Source: Paracoccaceae bacterium (GTDB lineage: Bacteria; Pseudomonadota; Alphaproteobacteria; Rhodobacterales; Rhodobacteraceae). Taken from it: 64,000 nucleotides of DNA. The DNA is taken from assembly GCA_021741245.1 (NCBI GenBank), contig JAIOYF010000002.1, positions 372,001-436,000 of the forward strand, in the 5' to 3' direction. The position numbers were made by a program, and so were the translations under genes. The stretch's first letter is position 1, and each line of letters starts with the position of its first letter. The notes beneath the pieces were generated by a model. That model was not told the origin of the DNA and did not search any database. It saw only the letters and a list, made by a program, of their open reading frames with translations. Positions 18,138 to 27,315 of the stretch are shown here, one piece after another.

Positions 18138-18232
18138 CTTCATCTGTTCAAAAATATCCTCGGGGGGTCAGCGTTTTGCCCCCCGGCAAAACGCGATAAG
18201 GGGGGCAGACAGCCCCCCTGCGCCGGTCGGGA
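18138..18232. repeat. Intergenic double-hairpin element between dxs and the GST gene
   Basis: Two perfect inverted repeats: GCGTTTTGCC CCCC GGCAAAACGC (18171-18194, 10-bp stem, 4-nt loop), and GGGGGGC AGACA GCCCCCC (18200-18218, 7-bp stem). They follow the sequence CTTCATCTGTTCAAAAATATCC, a kind of gene-end sequence I recall in many Rhodobacteraceae. It may serve as a bidirectional terminator or RNA-stabilising repeat for the convergent genes. Confidence 0.6.
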
Positions 18233-18898
18233 TCAGAAATCCAGATCGGCGTAATGCGCAGGCGGCGGAAACCCCGGCACCTGATCGGCCAGCAGCGTGC
18301 GGAAACTCGGGCGCGACTTGATCTTGGCATACCAGTCCTTGACCGTGGCCGACCGGTTCCAATCCACATCCGAGATATAATCAAGGCACGACAGATGCGC
18401 GGCAGCGGTGAAATCGGCCAGCGTCATCACATCGCCCGCCAGCCAGCGCCGCTGATCCAGAATCCATGCCATATAGTCGATATGGAACTTGATCCGCCCC
18501 GCGCCGAACTTCACATTCTTGCTGTCGGGATAGCCCAGCTTCATGACCTTCTTGTTCACCCGCTCATAGAGCAGCTTTGAGGTCACTTCTTCATGGAACT
18601 TATCGTCAAACCACGCGCAAATCCGCCGCACCTCATAGCGCACCTCGGGGTCGCGCGGCATCAGGGCCGGGGTTGGAAAGGTCTCGTCCAGATATTCGCA
18701 GATCGCCTGACTTTCGCTCAGCGTCTTGCTCTCCAACTTCAGGATCGGCACCTTTCCGGCAGGATTGCGCCGCAAGAAATCCGGGCTCGGCTCCCAATAG
18801 CGTTCTTCAACCAACTCAACCTCAAGCTTCTTCTCAGCGAGGGTCAGGCGAACCTTGCGGCAAAAGGGAGAGAGGGAAAAGTGATACAGGCGGATCAT
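18233..18898 (-). CDS. Glutathione S-transferase family protein
   Basis: 221-aa soluble protein with the thioredoxin-like N-terminal domain (MIRLYHFSLSPFCRKVRLTLAEKKLEVELV), the cis-proline and substrate-binding turn (NPAGKVPILKL), and the glutathione gamma-glutamyl site (LSESQAICEYLDE). The C-terminal all-helical domain ends with LADFTAAAHLSCLDYISDVDW, the usual N-capping box region. The SPFC serine/cysteine could be the activating residue. Substrate unknown. Convergent with dxs across the hairpin element. Confidence 0.88.
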   Translation of the reverse strand: MIRLYHFSLSPFCRKVRLTLAEKKLEVELVEERYWEPSPDFLRRNPAGKVPILKLESKTLSESQAICEYLDETFPTPALMPRDPEVRYEVRRICAWFDDKFHEEVTSKLLYERVNKKVMKLGYPDSKNVKFGAGRIKFHIDYMAWILDQRRWLAGDVMTLADFTAAAHLSCLDYISDVDWNRSATVKDWYAKIKSRPSFRTLLADQVPGFPPPAHYADLDF

Positions 18899-19030
18899 GA
18901 AAAACTCTGGGTGCTTTGACCCCTCTGATAGCCCCCCACGCGGCTGGGATCAATGCGCATCGGCCCGATTGCGCCCTATCATGCGGATGTTTGGCGGCAC
19001 GACCGGGCGCGTGACGCAAGGCGTCAGCGG

Positions 19031-19765
19031 TCAGTCCTCAAAACAGGCCGCGCGCCCGTCTGCGGCAATTGTCTCGGCCCCCGACATGATCGCCCGCGTC
19101 CGCTGCCGCACGAAACTGGAGGGTTTCGAGGCGCTGCGCCCCTTTGGGTCCGGCAAGACCGCCGCCAGCCGCGCGGCCTGCAACGCGCTCAGATCCCGCG
19201 CCTCCACCCCGAAATAATGCCGCGCCGCAGCCTGCACGCCAAAGACGCCCTCATCAAATTCGGCGACGTTCAGATAGACCTCCAGCACGCGCTGCTTTGA
19301 CCAGATCAACTCCACCGCCGGGGTCAGAACCGCCTCCATCGCCTTGCGCAGATAGGTCCGGCCATGCCACAAAAACACGTTCTTGACGACCTGCTGACTG
19401 ATGGTAGAGGCCCCGCGATTGCCGCCCTGCGCCACCGCCGCCCGGATCGCGGCCATGTCAAAGCCCCAGTGCAGGCAGAAATTCGCATCCTCCGCCGCCA
19501 CGGCAGACCGGCCCATGACTGGGGCAATCTCGTCCCATGCCGCCCATTCGCGCTCCACCCCGCCAAGGCGCGCGGATTCTTGCAGCTGATAGACATTCAC
19601 CGGCGGGTTCAGAAAGGAAAACACCACGACCAAAAGGGCAAAAAAGCCTGCCACCCCCAAAAGTCCCCGCAGCGCCCAGCGCAAGACAGACCTGCGCCGC
19701 CGGCGGGGCGTCGTGGCCGCCTCTGGCTCTTTCGCTTTGCGTGATGTCTTCGGGGTCGCTGCCAT
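19031..19765 (-). CDS. mtgA: Monofunctional biosynthetic peptidoglycan transglycosylase
   Basis: GT51 enzyme that polymerises lipid II into glycan strands. It is 244 aa, without a transpeptidase domain. A basic N-terminus (KTSRKAKEPEAATTPRRRRR) precedes one membrane anchor (LRGLLGVAGFFALLVVVFSFL). The catalytic Glu is in AAEDANFCLHWGFDMAAI, and GASTISQQVVKNVFLW and RKAMEAVLTPAVELIWSKQRVLEVYLN give the remaining GT51 motifs. The gltB terminator lies upstream, so it has its own promoter. Works with uppP (27.3 kb) in cell-wall synthesis. Confidence 0.94.
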   Translation of the reverse strand: MAATPKTSRKAKEPEAATTPRRRRRSVLRWALRGLLGVAGFFALLVVVFSFLNPPVNVYQLQESARLGGVEREWAAWDEIAPVMGRSAVAAEDANFCLHWGFDMAAIRAAVAQGGNRGASTISQQVVKNVFLWHGRTYLRKAMEAVLTPAVELIWSKQRVLEVYLNVAEFDEGVFGVQAAARHYFGVEARDLSALQAARLAAVLPDPKGRSASKPSSFVRQRTRAIMSGAETIAADGRAACFED

Positions 19766-19814
19766 ATCTGTTCATAGGCCCCAAGCGCGCTGCGTGGTCA
19801 AGTCCGGCAAAGCA

Positions 19815-19841
19815 CAAAGGCCCCCAGATGGGGGGCCTTTG
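19815..19841 (-). terminator. Intrinsic terminator of the gltB unit
   Basis: CAAAGGCCCCC, 4-nt loop, GGGGGCCTTTG forms a stem of about 11 bp with T residues on its minus-strand 3' side. It lies 31 nt past the gltB stop and upstream of mtgA. Confidence 0.85.
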
Positions 19842-19871
19842 CCAAGACTGCAGAGATGTGGGCCGCCGTTC

Positions 19872-22800
19872 TTATTCGGCGGGCACCTTTTGCGCCTCAT
19901 CCGACAAAGGATGCGCAAGATGCGGCAGCATTTCCTTGGGGCAAACCTGCACGAAGTTCATCCGCTCGGCCTCCCAGTTGGCCAGGATCCTGGCGGCCTT
20001 GCGGCTGCCCGTCTCATGGGCATGGGCCTCGATCAGGCTCTTCAACTGGCCTTCCCAATGCGGATGGCTGACAGCACAGGTCACCAGCGATTCAAGGTTC
20101 ATGAACTCTTCAACCGTGCCTTCCGGGTCATAGAGATAGGCCATGCCCCCGGTCATCCCGGCCCCAAAGTTGGTGCCGATCCGGCCAAGGATCACCGCGA
20201 CGCCCCCGGTCATGTATTCACACCCGTTGGAGCCACAGCCCTCGACCACCACCTTTGCGCCAGAGTTGCGCACGGCAAACCGCTCACCCGCCCGGCCCGC
20301 TGCAAACAGATATCCATCCGTCGCACCATACAGCACCGTATTGCCGATGATGGTGTTTTCCGAGGCTTCCAGCGGCGATGACATCATCGGGCGCACCACG
20401 ATAAAGCCACCAGACAGACCCTTGCCAACATAGTCATTGGCATCGCCCATGACCTCCAGCTTCAGGCCCTTCACCGCAAAGGCCCCCAGCGATTGCCCGG
20501 CATTGCCCATCAGCTTGACGGTCAGATGGTCGGGTTGCAGGTTGTTGCGCATGCCGAACTTCTTGACGATATGGCTGCTGGCCCGCGTTCCAATCGTGCG
20601 GTGCGTGTTGCGCACAGCATAGGAAAGCTGCATCTTTTCGCCTTCCTCAAAGAAGCGCGCACCATCCTTGACGATATCGGCATCCAGCGTATCGGGCACC
20701 GCATTGCGCGGGCGCGACCGGTCATAGGTGATCTTGCTGGCGCCATCTACCGTGATCAACAGCGGATTGAGGTCAAGATCATCAAGGTTCGCCGCCCCAC
20801 GGCTGACCTGCGTCAGCAAATCGGCCCGGCCAATGATCTCATCCATCGACCGCGCGCCGATGCTGGCCAGCAATTCCCGCACCTCTTGCGCATAGAAGGT
20901 GATCAGGTTCACCACCTTGTCCGCATTGCCCGTGAACTTCTGCCGCAGGGCTTCGTTCTGGGTGCAGACCCCCACCGGGCAGGTGTTCGACTGGCACTGG
21001 CGCACCATGATACAGCCCATGGCGATCAGGGCGGCGGTGCCGATCCCATATTCCTCGGCCCCCATCATCGCCGCCATGATGATATCGCGGCCCGTGCGCA
21101 ATCCGCCATCCGTGCGCAGCGTCACCCGGTCGCGCAGGTTGTTCATCGACAACACCTGATGCGCCTCGGTCAGGCCCATTTCCCACGGCAGACCCGCATA
21201 TTTGATCGAGGTCGCAGGCGAGGCCCCGGTGCCACCATTGTGCCCCGAGATCAGGATCACATCGGCCTTGGCCTTGGCCACACCCGCCGCAATCGTGCCG
21301 ACGCCGGACGAGGATACCAACTTGACCGTCACCTTGGCGCGTGGGTTGATCTGTTTCAGGTCATAGATCAGCTGTGCAAGGTCTTCGATCGAATAGATAT
21401 CGTGATGCGGCGGGGGCGAAATCAGCGTCACCCCCTTGGTGCTGTGGCGCAGCCGCGCGATCAGGTCCGTCACTTTCATGCCGGGCAGCTGACCACCCTC
21501 GCCGGGTTTCGCACCCTGCGCGACCTTGATCTCCAACTCTTCGCAGGCGTTCAGATATTCCGCCGTCACGCCAAAGCGCCCCGACGCCACCTGCTTGATC
21601 TTGGCCGATGGGTTGTCGCCATTGGCTTCGGGCAAGAAATGCGCCGGATCTTCGCCACCCTCACCAGAGTCGGACTTGGCCCCGATGCGGTTCATCGCCA
21701 CGTTCAGCGTCTTGTGCGCCTCGGGCGACAGCGCGCCCAAGGACATGCCGGGGGTCACGAACCGCTTGCGGATCGAGGTGATGCTTTCCACCTCTTCAAT
21801 CGGCACGGGCTTGCCCAAGCTCTTGATGTCCAGCAGATCACGGATGTGGATCGGCGGATTGGCCCGCATCGCGGCAGAATACTGCTTCCAGATGTCATAG
21901 CTGGCACGGTCACAGGCCGATTGCAGCATATGCATCGTCTGCGCTTCCCAAGCATGCTTTTCGCCCGACCGCCGCGCCTTGTAAAAGCCACCGATGGGCA
22001 ACACATCCGCGCCGCCCAGCCAGCCCTTGGCGTGAACCTCTTCCAGCTTTTGCTCGACCCCGGACACACCGATGCCGCTGATCCGGCTGTGCATGCCGGG
22101 GAAATACTCATTCACCATCGCACGGCTCAGGCCCACGGCCTCAAAGTTCAGACCACCGCGATAGCTGGAGATGACGGAAATCCCCATCTTCGACATGATC
22201 TTGAGCAAGCCCGCATCAATCGCGTCGCGATAGCGGCGCATCGCATCCGTCAGGCTGCCATCAATCAGGCCCCGATTGATCCGGTCGGCAATGCTGTCTT
22301 GCGCCAGATAAGCGTTGACCGTGGTGGCCCCACAGCCGATCAGGACCGCAAAGTAATGCGGATCAATGCATTCCGCCGACCGCACGTTGATCGAACAGAA
22401 GGTCCGCAGCCCCTTGCGTGTCAGGCCGCTGTGCACGGCGCTGGTGGCAAGGATCATCGGCATCGCCACAGCGTCCGGGCCTTGGTGTTCATCGGTCAGC
22501 ACCAGATGGCTTGCCCCCGAGCGCACGGCATCTTCGGCCTCGGCGCGAATACGCTCCAGCCCTTGCCGCAGATCGTCAAGACCGGTCGAGACGGGGAAGG
22601 TGCAGTCGATAAAGGCAACCGAATCCCCAAACTGCTTTACCATCACGTCAAATTCGGCGTTGGCAATGAACGGGCTTTCCAGCACCAGAATCTCGGTCTG
22701 GCTGCTGTTTTCATCCAGCACGTTCTTCAGGTTCCCGAACCGCGTCTTCAGGCTCATCACCCGGCTTTCGCGCAAGGAATCGATGGGCGGGTTGGTGACC

Positions 22801-24410
22801 TGACTAAAGTTCTGGCGGAAGAAATGGCTCAGCGGGCGATAGACCGATGACAGCACGGCCGATGGCGTATCATCCCCCATCGAGGCGATCATCTCTTTGC
22901 CATCCTCGGCCATCGGGGCCAGAACCTGCTCCAACTCCTCAACCGTAAAGCCTGCCGCGATCTGGCGCTTGCGCAGGTCAGCCCCTTCAAACAGCGCCTT
23001 TTCCGGCACGTCTTTAAGCAGGCTGTTCAGGTCAACAACCCGCTCGATCCACTCACCATAGGGGTTCGCGGCGGCCAGTTTGTCCTTCATCGCGGCGTCG
23101 TGGTACAGCTTGCCCTCGGCCATATCGACCGCGATCATCTGCCCCGGCCCAAGCGCGCCTTTTTCGCGGACCGTGGTTTCATCCACAGGCACCATTCCCG
23201 CCTCGGACCCGGCGATCAACAGGCCATCGCCCGTCACCACATAGCGCATGGGCCGCAGGCCATTGCGGTCAAGCCCGCCGCAGACCCAGCGCCCATCCGT
23301 CATTGCCAAAGCGGCAGGCCCATCCCATGGCTCCATCACCGCATTGCAATAGGCATACATATCCGCCCAGGCCTGCGGCATGTCGGTCGTCGACTTGCTC
23401 CACGCTTCGGGCACCAGCATGGTTTTCGCCATCGGGGCCGAGCGGCCGGACCGCACCAGAACCTCAAACACCGCATCCAACGCACCACTATCCGACGCAC
23501 CCGAGGGGATGATCGGCTTGATATCTTCGGCCGCATCGCCAAAGTTGTTGGATGCCATGCGGATCTCATGGCTCTTCATCCAGTTGACGTTGCCCTTCAG
23601 CGTGTTGATCTCGCCGTTATGGGCCAACATGCGGAACGGCTGCGCCAACCACCACTGCGGGAAGGTGTTGGTCGAATAGCGCTGGTGATAGATCGCGAAA
23701 GAGGATTCGAACCGCTCATCCATCAGATCAGGATAGAAGGTCGCCACCTGCTCGGCCAACATCATGCCTTTATAGATGATGCTGCGGCACGACAGGCTGC
23801 ACAGATACAGGCCCTGAATCTGGCTCGCCACCGCTGCCTTCTCGATCCGGCGGCGGATGATGTAAAGCTCACGCTCGAACGCTTCGGCATCAATGTCCTT
23901 GTCACAGCGGATCAGGATCTGCTCGATCTCGGGCCGAGTCGCATTGGCCTTGTCGCCCAGAACGCTCACATCCACCGGCACATGCCGCCAGCCATAGATG
24001 TAATGGCCCATCCGCAGCACTTCGGTTTCCACGATCGTCCGGCAACGTTCCTGCGCGCCAAAATCCGTGCGCGGCAAGAACACCTGCCCCACAGCGATCA
24101 GCTTGTTCACATCCGGCTCATGCCCGGTGCGGCGCACTTGGTCGTAAAAGAACTTGACCGGGATCTGCACGTGAATCCCCGCGCCATCGCCCGTCTTGCC
24201 ATCGGCATCCACAGCGCCCCGGTGCCACACGGCCTTCAGCGCATTGATCCCGTTTTCCACCACCTTGCGGCTTGGCTTTCCGCTGATGGCAACCACCAGA
24301 CCCACCCCGCAAGAGGCATGTTCGTCATCGGCCTTGTACAGCCCGTTGGCGTCCAGCCACGCGCGCTTGGCCTCTTCGGCCTTTACCCAAGCGTCATCAT
24401 AGATCGTCAT
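19872..24410 (-). CDS. gltB: Glutamate synthase (NADPH) large subunit
   Basis: Makes glutamate from 2-oxoglutarate and glutamine; partner of GltD. It is 1512 aa, full length. The N-terminal nucleophile Cys is at about residue 34 (ADDEHASCGVGLVVAI), so a propeptide of about 33 aa must be removed. The central and FMN-binding domains follow (SGHNGGTGASPATSIKYAGL). The 3Fe-4S cysteines lie in CIMVRQCQSNTCPVGVC. The GXGXG-repeat beta-helix is C-terminal (VVEGCGSNGCEYMTGG). It starts 12 nt after the GFA-family gene, in one unit with gltD further upstream. Confidence 0.97.
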   Translation of the reverse strand: MTIYDDAWVKAEEAKRAWLDANGLYKADDEHASCGVGLVVAISGKPSRKVVENGINALKAVWHRGAVDADGKTGDGAGIHVQIPVKFFYDQVRRTGHEPDVNKLIAVGQVFLPRTDFGAQERCRTIVETEVLRMGHYIYGWRHVPVDVSVLGDKANATRPEIEQILIRCDKDIDAEAFERELYIIRRRIEKAAVASQIQGLYLCSLSCRSIIYKGMMLAEQVATFYPDLMDERFESSFAIYHQRYSTNTFPQWWLAQPFRMLAHNGEINTLKGNVNWMKSHEIRMASNNFGDAAEDIKPIIPSGASDSGALDAVFEVLVRSGRSAPMAKTMLVPEAWSKSTTDMPQAWADMYAYCNAVMEPWDGPAALAMTDGRWVCGGLDRNGLRPMRYVVTGDGLLIAGSEAGMVPVDETTVREKGALGPGQMIAVDMAEGKLYHDAAMKDKLAAANPYGEWIERVVDLNSLLKDVPEKALFEGADLRKRQIAAGFTVEELEQVLAPMAEDGKEMIASMGDDTPSAVLSSVYRPLSHFFRQNFSQVTNPPIDSLRESRVMSLKTRFGNLKNVLDENSSQTEILVLESPFIANAEFDVMVKQFGDSVAFIDCTFPVSTGLDDLRQGLERIRAEAEDAVRSGASHLVLTDEHQGPDAVAMPMILATSAVHSGLTRKGLRTFCSINVRSAECIDPHYFAVLIGCGATTVNAYLAQDSIADRINRGLIDGSLTDAMRRYRDAIDAGLLKIMSKMGISVISSYRGGLNFEAVGLSRAMVNEYFPGMHSRISGIGVSGVEQKLEEVHAKGWLGGADVLPIGGFYKARRSGEKHAWEAQTMHMLQSACDRASYDIWKQYSAAMRANPPIHIRDLLDIKSLGKPVPIEEVESITSIRKRFVTPGMSLGALSPEAHKTLNVAMNRIGAKSDSGEGGEDPAHFLPEANGDNPSAKIKQVASGRFGVTAEYLNACEELEIKVAQGAKPGEGGQLPGMKVTDLIARLRHSTKGVTLISPPPHHDIYSIEDLAQLIYDLKQINPRAKVTVKLVSSSGVGTIAAGVAKAKADVILISGHNGGTGASPATSIKYAGLPWEMGLTEAHQVLSMNNLRDRVTLRTDGGLRTGRDIIMAAMMGAEEYGIGTAALIAMGCIMVRQCQSNTCPVGVCTQNEALRQKFTGNADKVVNLITFYAQEVRELLASIGARSMDEIIGRADLLTQVSRGAANLDDLDLNPLLITVDGASKITYDRSRPRNAVPDTLDADIVKDGARFFEEGEKMQLSYAVRNTHRTIGTRASSHIVKKFGMRNNLQPDHLTVKLMGNAGQSLGAFAVKGLKLEVMGDANDYVGKGLSGGFIVVRPMMSSPLEASENTIIGNTVLYGATDGYLFAAGRAGERFAVRNSGAKVVVEGCGSNGCEYMTGGVAVILGRIGTNFGAGMTGGMAYLYDPEGTVEEFMNLESLVTCAVSHPHWEGQLKSLIEAHAHETGSRKAARILANWEAERMNFVQVCPKEMLPHLAHPLSDEAQKVPAE

Positions 24411-24422
24411 GGCAGTCCCCTT

Positions 24423-24881
24423 TCACGCGGTTCCAAGCAGGCTGAATTTCTCGATACAGTCCTGTCGGGTCATCTGTTTGCGCCCCTCACCCGCATAGGC
24501 AAAGCTGTCGGGCTTGTGGTCGATATAAATCTCGTTGGTCATGGTCAGGCCGCTGGCATCATCCAAGATCCCAATGGGCAACTCGATATCCCCGGCATAG
24601 GCGCTGTCCGCCGTCACCCGGAAATAAAGGTTCGTCCCACAGTCCCGGCACCATGCTCGCATCGCCCAAGGGCTGGTCTGACGGGTGGCGATATGATCCT
24701 CACCGCTCCAGCACACATTGGCCAAAGGAAAGGTCATGCCCAGCAAGGCCGACCCCGTCCAGCGGCGGCACATCGCACAGTGACAGGCGCCAAAGTTGCG
24801 CGACACAAGGTCGGCCTCAAACCGTACCGCGCCGCACAGACAGCCGCCTGCCCGCGTTTCAAGAACCGCCGCCGCACTCAT
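24423..24881 (-). CDS. GFA-family (glutathione-dependent formaldehyde-activating-like) protein
   Basis: 152-aa Zn-binding protein of the GFA/CENP-V fold. Metal ligands are visible: CLCGAVRFE, then CHCAMCRRWTGSA, then WCRDCGTNLYFR. Activity on S-hydroxymethyl glutathione is known for only one member, so the function here is open. The ATG at 24881 overlaps the stop of the upstream secreted-protein gene (ATGA), and gltB starts 12 nt after its stop. It sits between the two glutamate synthase genes, which is unusual. Confidence 0.85.
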   Translation of the reverse strand: MSAAAVLETRAGGCLCGAVRFEADLVSRNFGACHCAMCRRWTGSALLGMTFPLANVCWSGEDHIATRQTSPWAMRAWCRDCGTNLYFRVTADSAYAGDIELPIGILDDASGLTMTNEIYIDHKPDSFAYAGEGRKQMTRQDCIEKFSLLGTA

Positions 24882-25591
24882 TTCAACGCCACCGGCACAA
24901 TGCCGCGGTCAGGTGTGGCTTGGGTCAGCAAGGGATCACAGTCAAACAAAGGCTCGGTCGCGGCAAAGCCCGGCTCACCGGGAAAGATAAACTCCACCGG
25001 ACTGCCATCGCTGGGCAGAAACTCCCCGTCCCCACCATTCCACTGCGACGGTCCGGAAAAGAACATCCGCATGTCTTCGCTGATATACTCATTGCCACGG
25101 GACTGGCGCAGGATCGTCCCGCCCATATCCGTCTCGGTGAAATCGAACTCGGTCTCACGCAAAGGAATGCCGTCGATGGTAAAGCTGCGCCCCGTCAGCC
25201 GGTCAAAGCCGCGCACAAGCGATTGCTCGCCACTGTCGCGGGTCAGCCCAAAGTCAAAGCTGTCCAGACCCGAGGCCAAGAGATCGCTGAACGACGCCGG
25301 ATCAGCCGCCCCCGGCAACAATTCCTGCCGCACGATCACCTCGCCAAGGTCGAAACTCTCGACCCATTCCGCCTCAGAGTTGATCCGGCTCAGAAAGAAT
25401 GGCCCCTGCTGATCGAAATCCGCGCGCCACTGATCCCCTGCCGGATCAGCCGCACATTTATAGTGATTCGAAACCCGGCATTGGCGTGATTGCACGGTCA
25501 TGAAAGTCGTGCATCCCTCAGGCGGGGTGAATGAACCTGCCGTTGCCGGAAGGGGCAGCATCAAGGCGGCGGTCAAGACTACACTGCGCAT
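24878..25591 (-). CDS. Secreted hypothetical protein, 237 aa
   Basis: No family recognised. A clear signal peptide covers residues 1-19 (MRSVVLTAALMLPLPATAG). The mature part has four Cys near the N-terminus (CTTFMTVQSRQCRVSNHYKC) and one near the end (FDCDPLLTQ). It is acidic and beta-rich, probably periplasmic. The start at 25591 was chosen for AGGAGGGACGTG upstream and the signal peptide; a longer frame adds 23 residues without an RBS. It is co-translated with the GFA gene and lies between gltD and gltB. Confidence 0.78.
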   Translation of the reverse strand: MRSVVLTAALMLPLPATAGSFTPPEGCTTFMTVQSRQCRVSNHYKCAADPAGDQWRADFDQQGPFFLSRINSEAEWVESFDLGEVIVRQELLPGAADPASFSDLLASGLDSFDFGLTRDSGEQSLVRGFDRLTGRSFTIDGIPLRETEFDFTETDMGGTILRQSRGNEYISEDMRMFFSGPSQWNGGDGEFLPSDGSPVEFIFPGEPGFAATEPLFDCDPLLTQATPDRGIVPVALK

Positions 25592-25685
25592 CACGTCCCT
25601 CCTCTTGGTTTGGTCAACTATATTGACGTTTCTCGCTCCAGCCCGCTGTTTTCCCTCCATTCACCCCGGCGCATATCGTCAGCAC

Positions 25686-25707
25686 CGGGGGTGTACGGGG
25701 GGTGTAC
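25686..25707. repeat. Tandem GGGGGTGTAC repeat between gltD and the secreted-protein gene
   Basis: Two near-identical direct copies, CGGGGGTGTAC and GGGGGGTGTAC, follow each other in the 126-nt gap after gltD. They could be a regulator site for the downstream genes, or a chance low-complexity repeat. Confidence 0.35.
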
Positions 25708-25717
25708 AGCAGGTGAC

Positions 25718-27154
25718 TTACTCTGCTGCAACCACCTCGGCCTGTTTCAGATAGGCCATGATGGCATCTGCCGCCTCACGCCCGTCGCGAATTGCCCAAA
25801 CCACCAACGAGGCCCCGCGCACGATATCCCCCGCCGCATAGACGCCCGGCAGGTTGGTCGCATGGGTGCGGAAATCGGCCTTGATGGTGCCCCAACGGGT
25901 CACGGCAAGCTCTTCCACACCCCAAAGGGTCTTGATCTCTTCCGGCTCAAACCCAAGCGCCTGAACGACCAGATCGGCAGGCTCGATATAATCCGCGCCC
26001 TCGATCAGTTCGGGCATCTGACGGCCCGTGGCATCGGGCGCACCGAGGCGCATCTTTTGCACCATCACGCCGTCGACGTCCGTCCCGCCGGTAAAGCCCT
26101 TTGGCGCGGAAAGCCAAACGAATTCAACGCCTTCTTCTTCGGCATTTTGCACTTCGCGCTGGCTTCCGGGCATATTCGCACGGTCGCGGCGATACAGGCA
26201 TTTCACCGACAGCGCGCCTTGACGAATGGCCGTGCGCACACAATCCATCGCCGTGTCGCCGCCACCGATCACCACAACCCGCTTTCCAGCGGCATTCAAC
26301 GCGCCCGAGTCATAGTCCGGCACATCATCGCCAAAGCTTTTGCGGTTGCTGGCCGTCAGGTAATCCAGCGCCTTGACCACGCCCCGCGCGCCCACACCCG
26401 GCGCCTCGATATCGCGCGACTTGTAAACGCCTGTCGCGATCAGCACGGCATCATGCTGGCCACGAATGGCATCAAACGACAGATCAACGCCGATATTGCA
26501 GTTCAGCACAAAGGCAACGCCCGCCAGCTCCAACTGCTCAACCCGTTGCATCACAACGGGTTTTTCCAGCTTGAAACCGGGAATGCCATAGGTCATCAAC
26601 CCGCCCGCGCGGTCGTAACGGTCATAAACCGTCACCTGATATCCCTTGCGCCGCAGCACATCGGCCGCAGCAAGACCACCGGGGCCCGCGCCAATGATCG
26701 CCACGCTTTCGGCCCGCTCAACTGCGGGTTTGATCGGCTTGACCCAGCCATTTTCCCACGCGGTGTCGGTAATGTATTTCTCAACAGCGCCGATGGTGAC
26801 CGTGCCATGGCCGGAATTCTCGATCACACAATTGCCTTCGCACAGGCGATCTTGCGGGCAAATACGGCCACAGATCTCGGGGAAGGTATTGGTGGCTTGG
26901 CTGATCTCATAGGCTTCTTGCAAACGCCCCTCAGCCGTCAGGCGCAGCCAGTCGGGGATGTTGTTGTGCAAGGGGCAATGCGACTGGCAATAGGGCACGC
27001 CACACTGGCTGCACCGCCCAGCCTGCTCCGCCGCCTTTTCGGCAGCGTACTCCCGATAGATTTCATGGAAATCCTGCGAACGTAGAGTCGGCGGACGCTT
27101 CTCCGGGGTTTCTTTGCCCAGGGTCACGAATTTCAACATTTTTTGCGTGGCCAT
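25718..27154 (-). CDS. gltD: Glutamate synthase (NADPH) small subunit
   Basis: Electron-donating flavoprotein partner of GltB; 478 aa. The N-terminal Fe-S cysteines appear in CSQCGVPYCQSHCPLHNNIPDWL and CGRICPQDRLCEGNC. The FAD-binding GAGPGGLAAADVLRRKGY and the NADPH-binding VVVIGGGDTAMDCVRTA are intact. The start is placed at ATG 27154 (MATQKMLKFV), preceded by AGGGAGG; an in-frame ATG 24 nt upstream is less well placed. gltB lies downstream, behind two inserted genes. Confidence 0.96.
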   Translation of the reverse strand: MATQKMLKFVTLGKETPEKRPPTLRSQDFHEIYREYAAEKAAEQAGRCSQCGVPYCQSHCPLHNNIPDWLRLTAEGRLQEAYEISQATNTFPEICGRICPQDRLCEGNCVIENSGHGTVTIGAVEKYITDTAWENGWVKPIKPAVERAESVAIIGAGPGGLAAADVLRRKGYQVTVYDRYDRAGGLMTYGIPGFKLEKPVVMQRVEQLELAGVAFVLNCNIGVDLSFDAIRGQHDAVLIATGVYKSRDIEAPGVGARGVVKALDYLTASNRKSFGDDVPDYDSGALNAAGKRVVVIGGGDTAMDCVRTAIRQGALSVKCLYRRDRANMPGSQREVQNAEEEGVEFVWLSAPKGFTGGTDVDGVMVQKMRLGAPDATGRQMPELIEGADYIEPADLVVQALGFEPEEIKTLWGVEELAVTRWGTIKADFRTHATNLPGVYAAGDIVRGASLVVWAIRDGREAADAIMAYLKQAEVVAAE

Positions 27155-27226
27155 AGCATCGCCTCCCTGCAAGGTCATTCGGGTGCGTCTTCTTACTCCC
27201 GGCCAAACAGGAATAAAAGTAAGTCA

Positions 27227-27309
27227 TGCTGACCTATTTAAAGGTTTTTTCGGGTGAAGGTCAGCAGAGTTTACGTTTTTTCGGAAATTTAGGTCACACT
27301 TTGTGACCT
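27227..27309. promoter_or_regulatory. Cluster of AGGTC half-sites upstream of gltD
   Basis: In the 161-nt gap between gltD and uppP two inverted repeats share the AGGTC core. TGCTGACCT (27227-27235) pairs with AGGTCAGCA (27258-27266) across 22 nt, and AGGTCACA (27291-27298) pairs with TGTGACCT (27302-27309) across 3 nt. The AGGTCA half-sites at 27258 and 27291 are 33 bp apart, about three helical turns. The region is AT-rich. It resembles a multi-site operator for gltD. The short repeat could also act as an uppP end hairpin. Confidence 0.5.
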
Positions 27310-27315
27310 ATCCCT

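Noticed and set aside
20493-22850. Long plus-strand frames of several hundred codons opposite gltB
   Set aside because: Shadow of gltB in high-GC DNA: the translations are His/Arg-rich low-complexity and match no family, while gltB on the minus strand has all its motifs.
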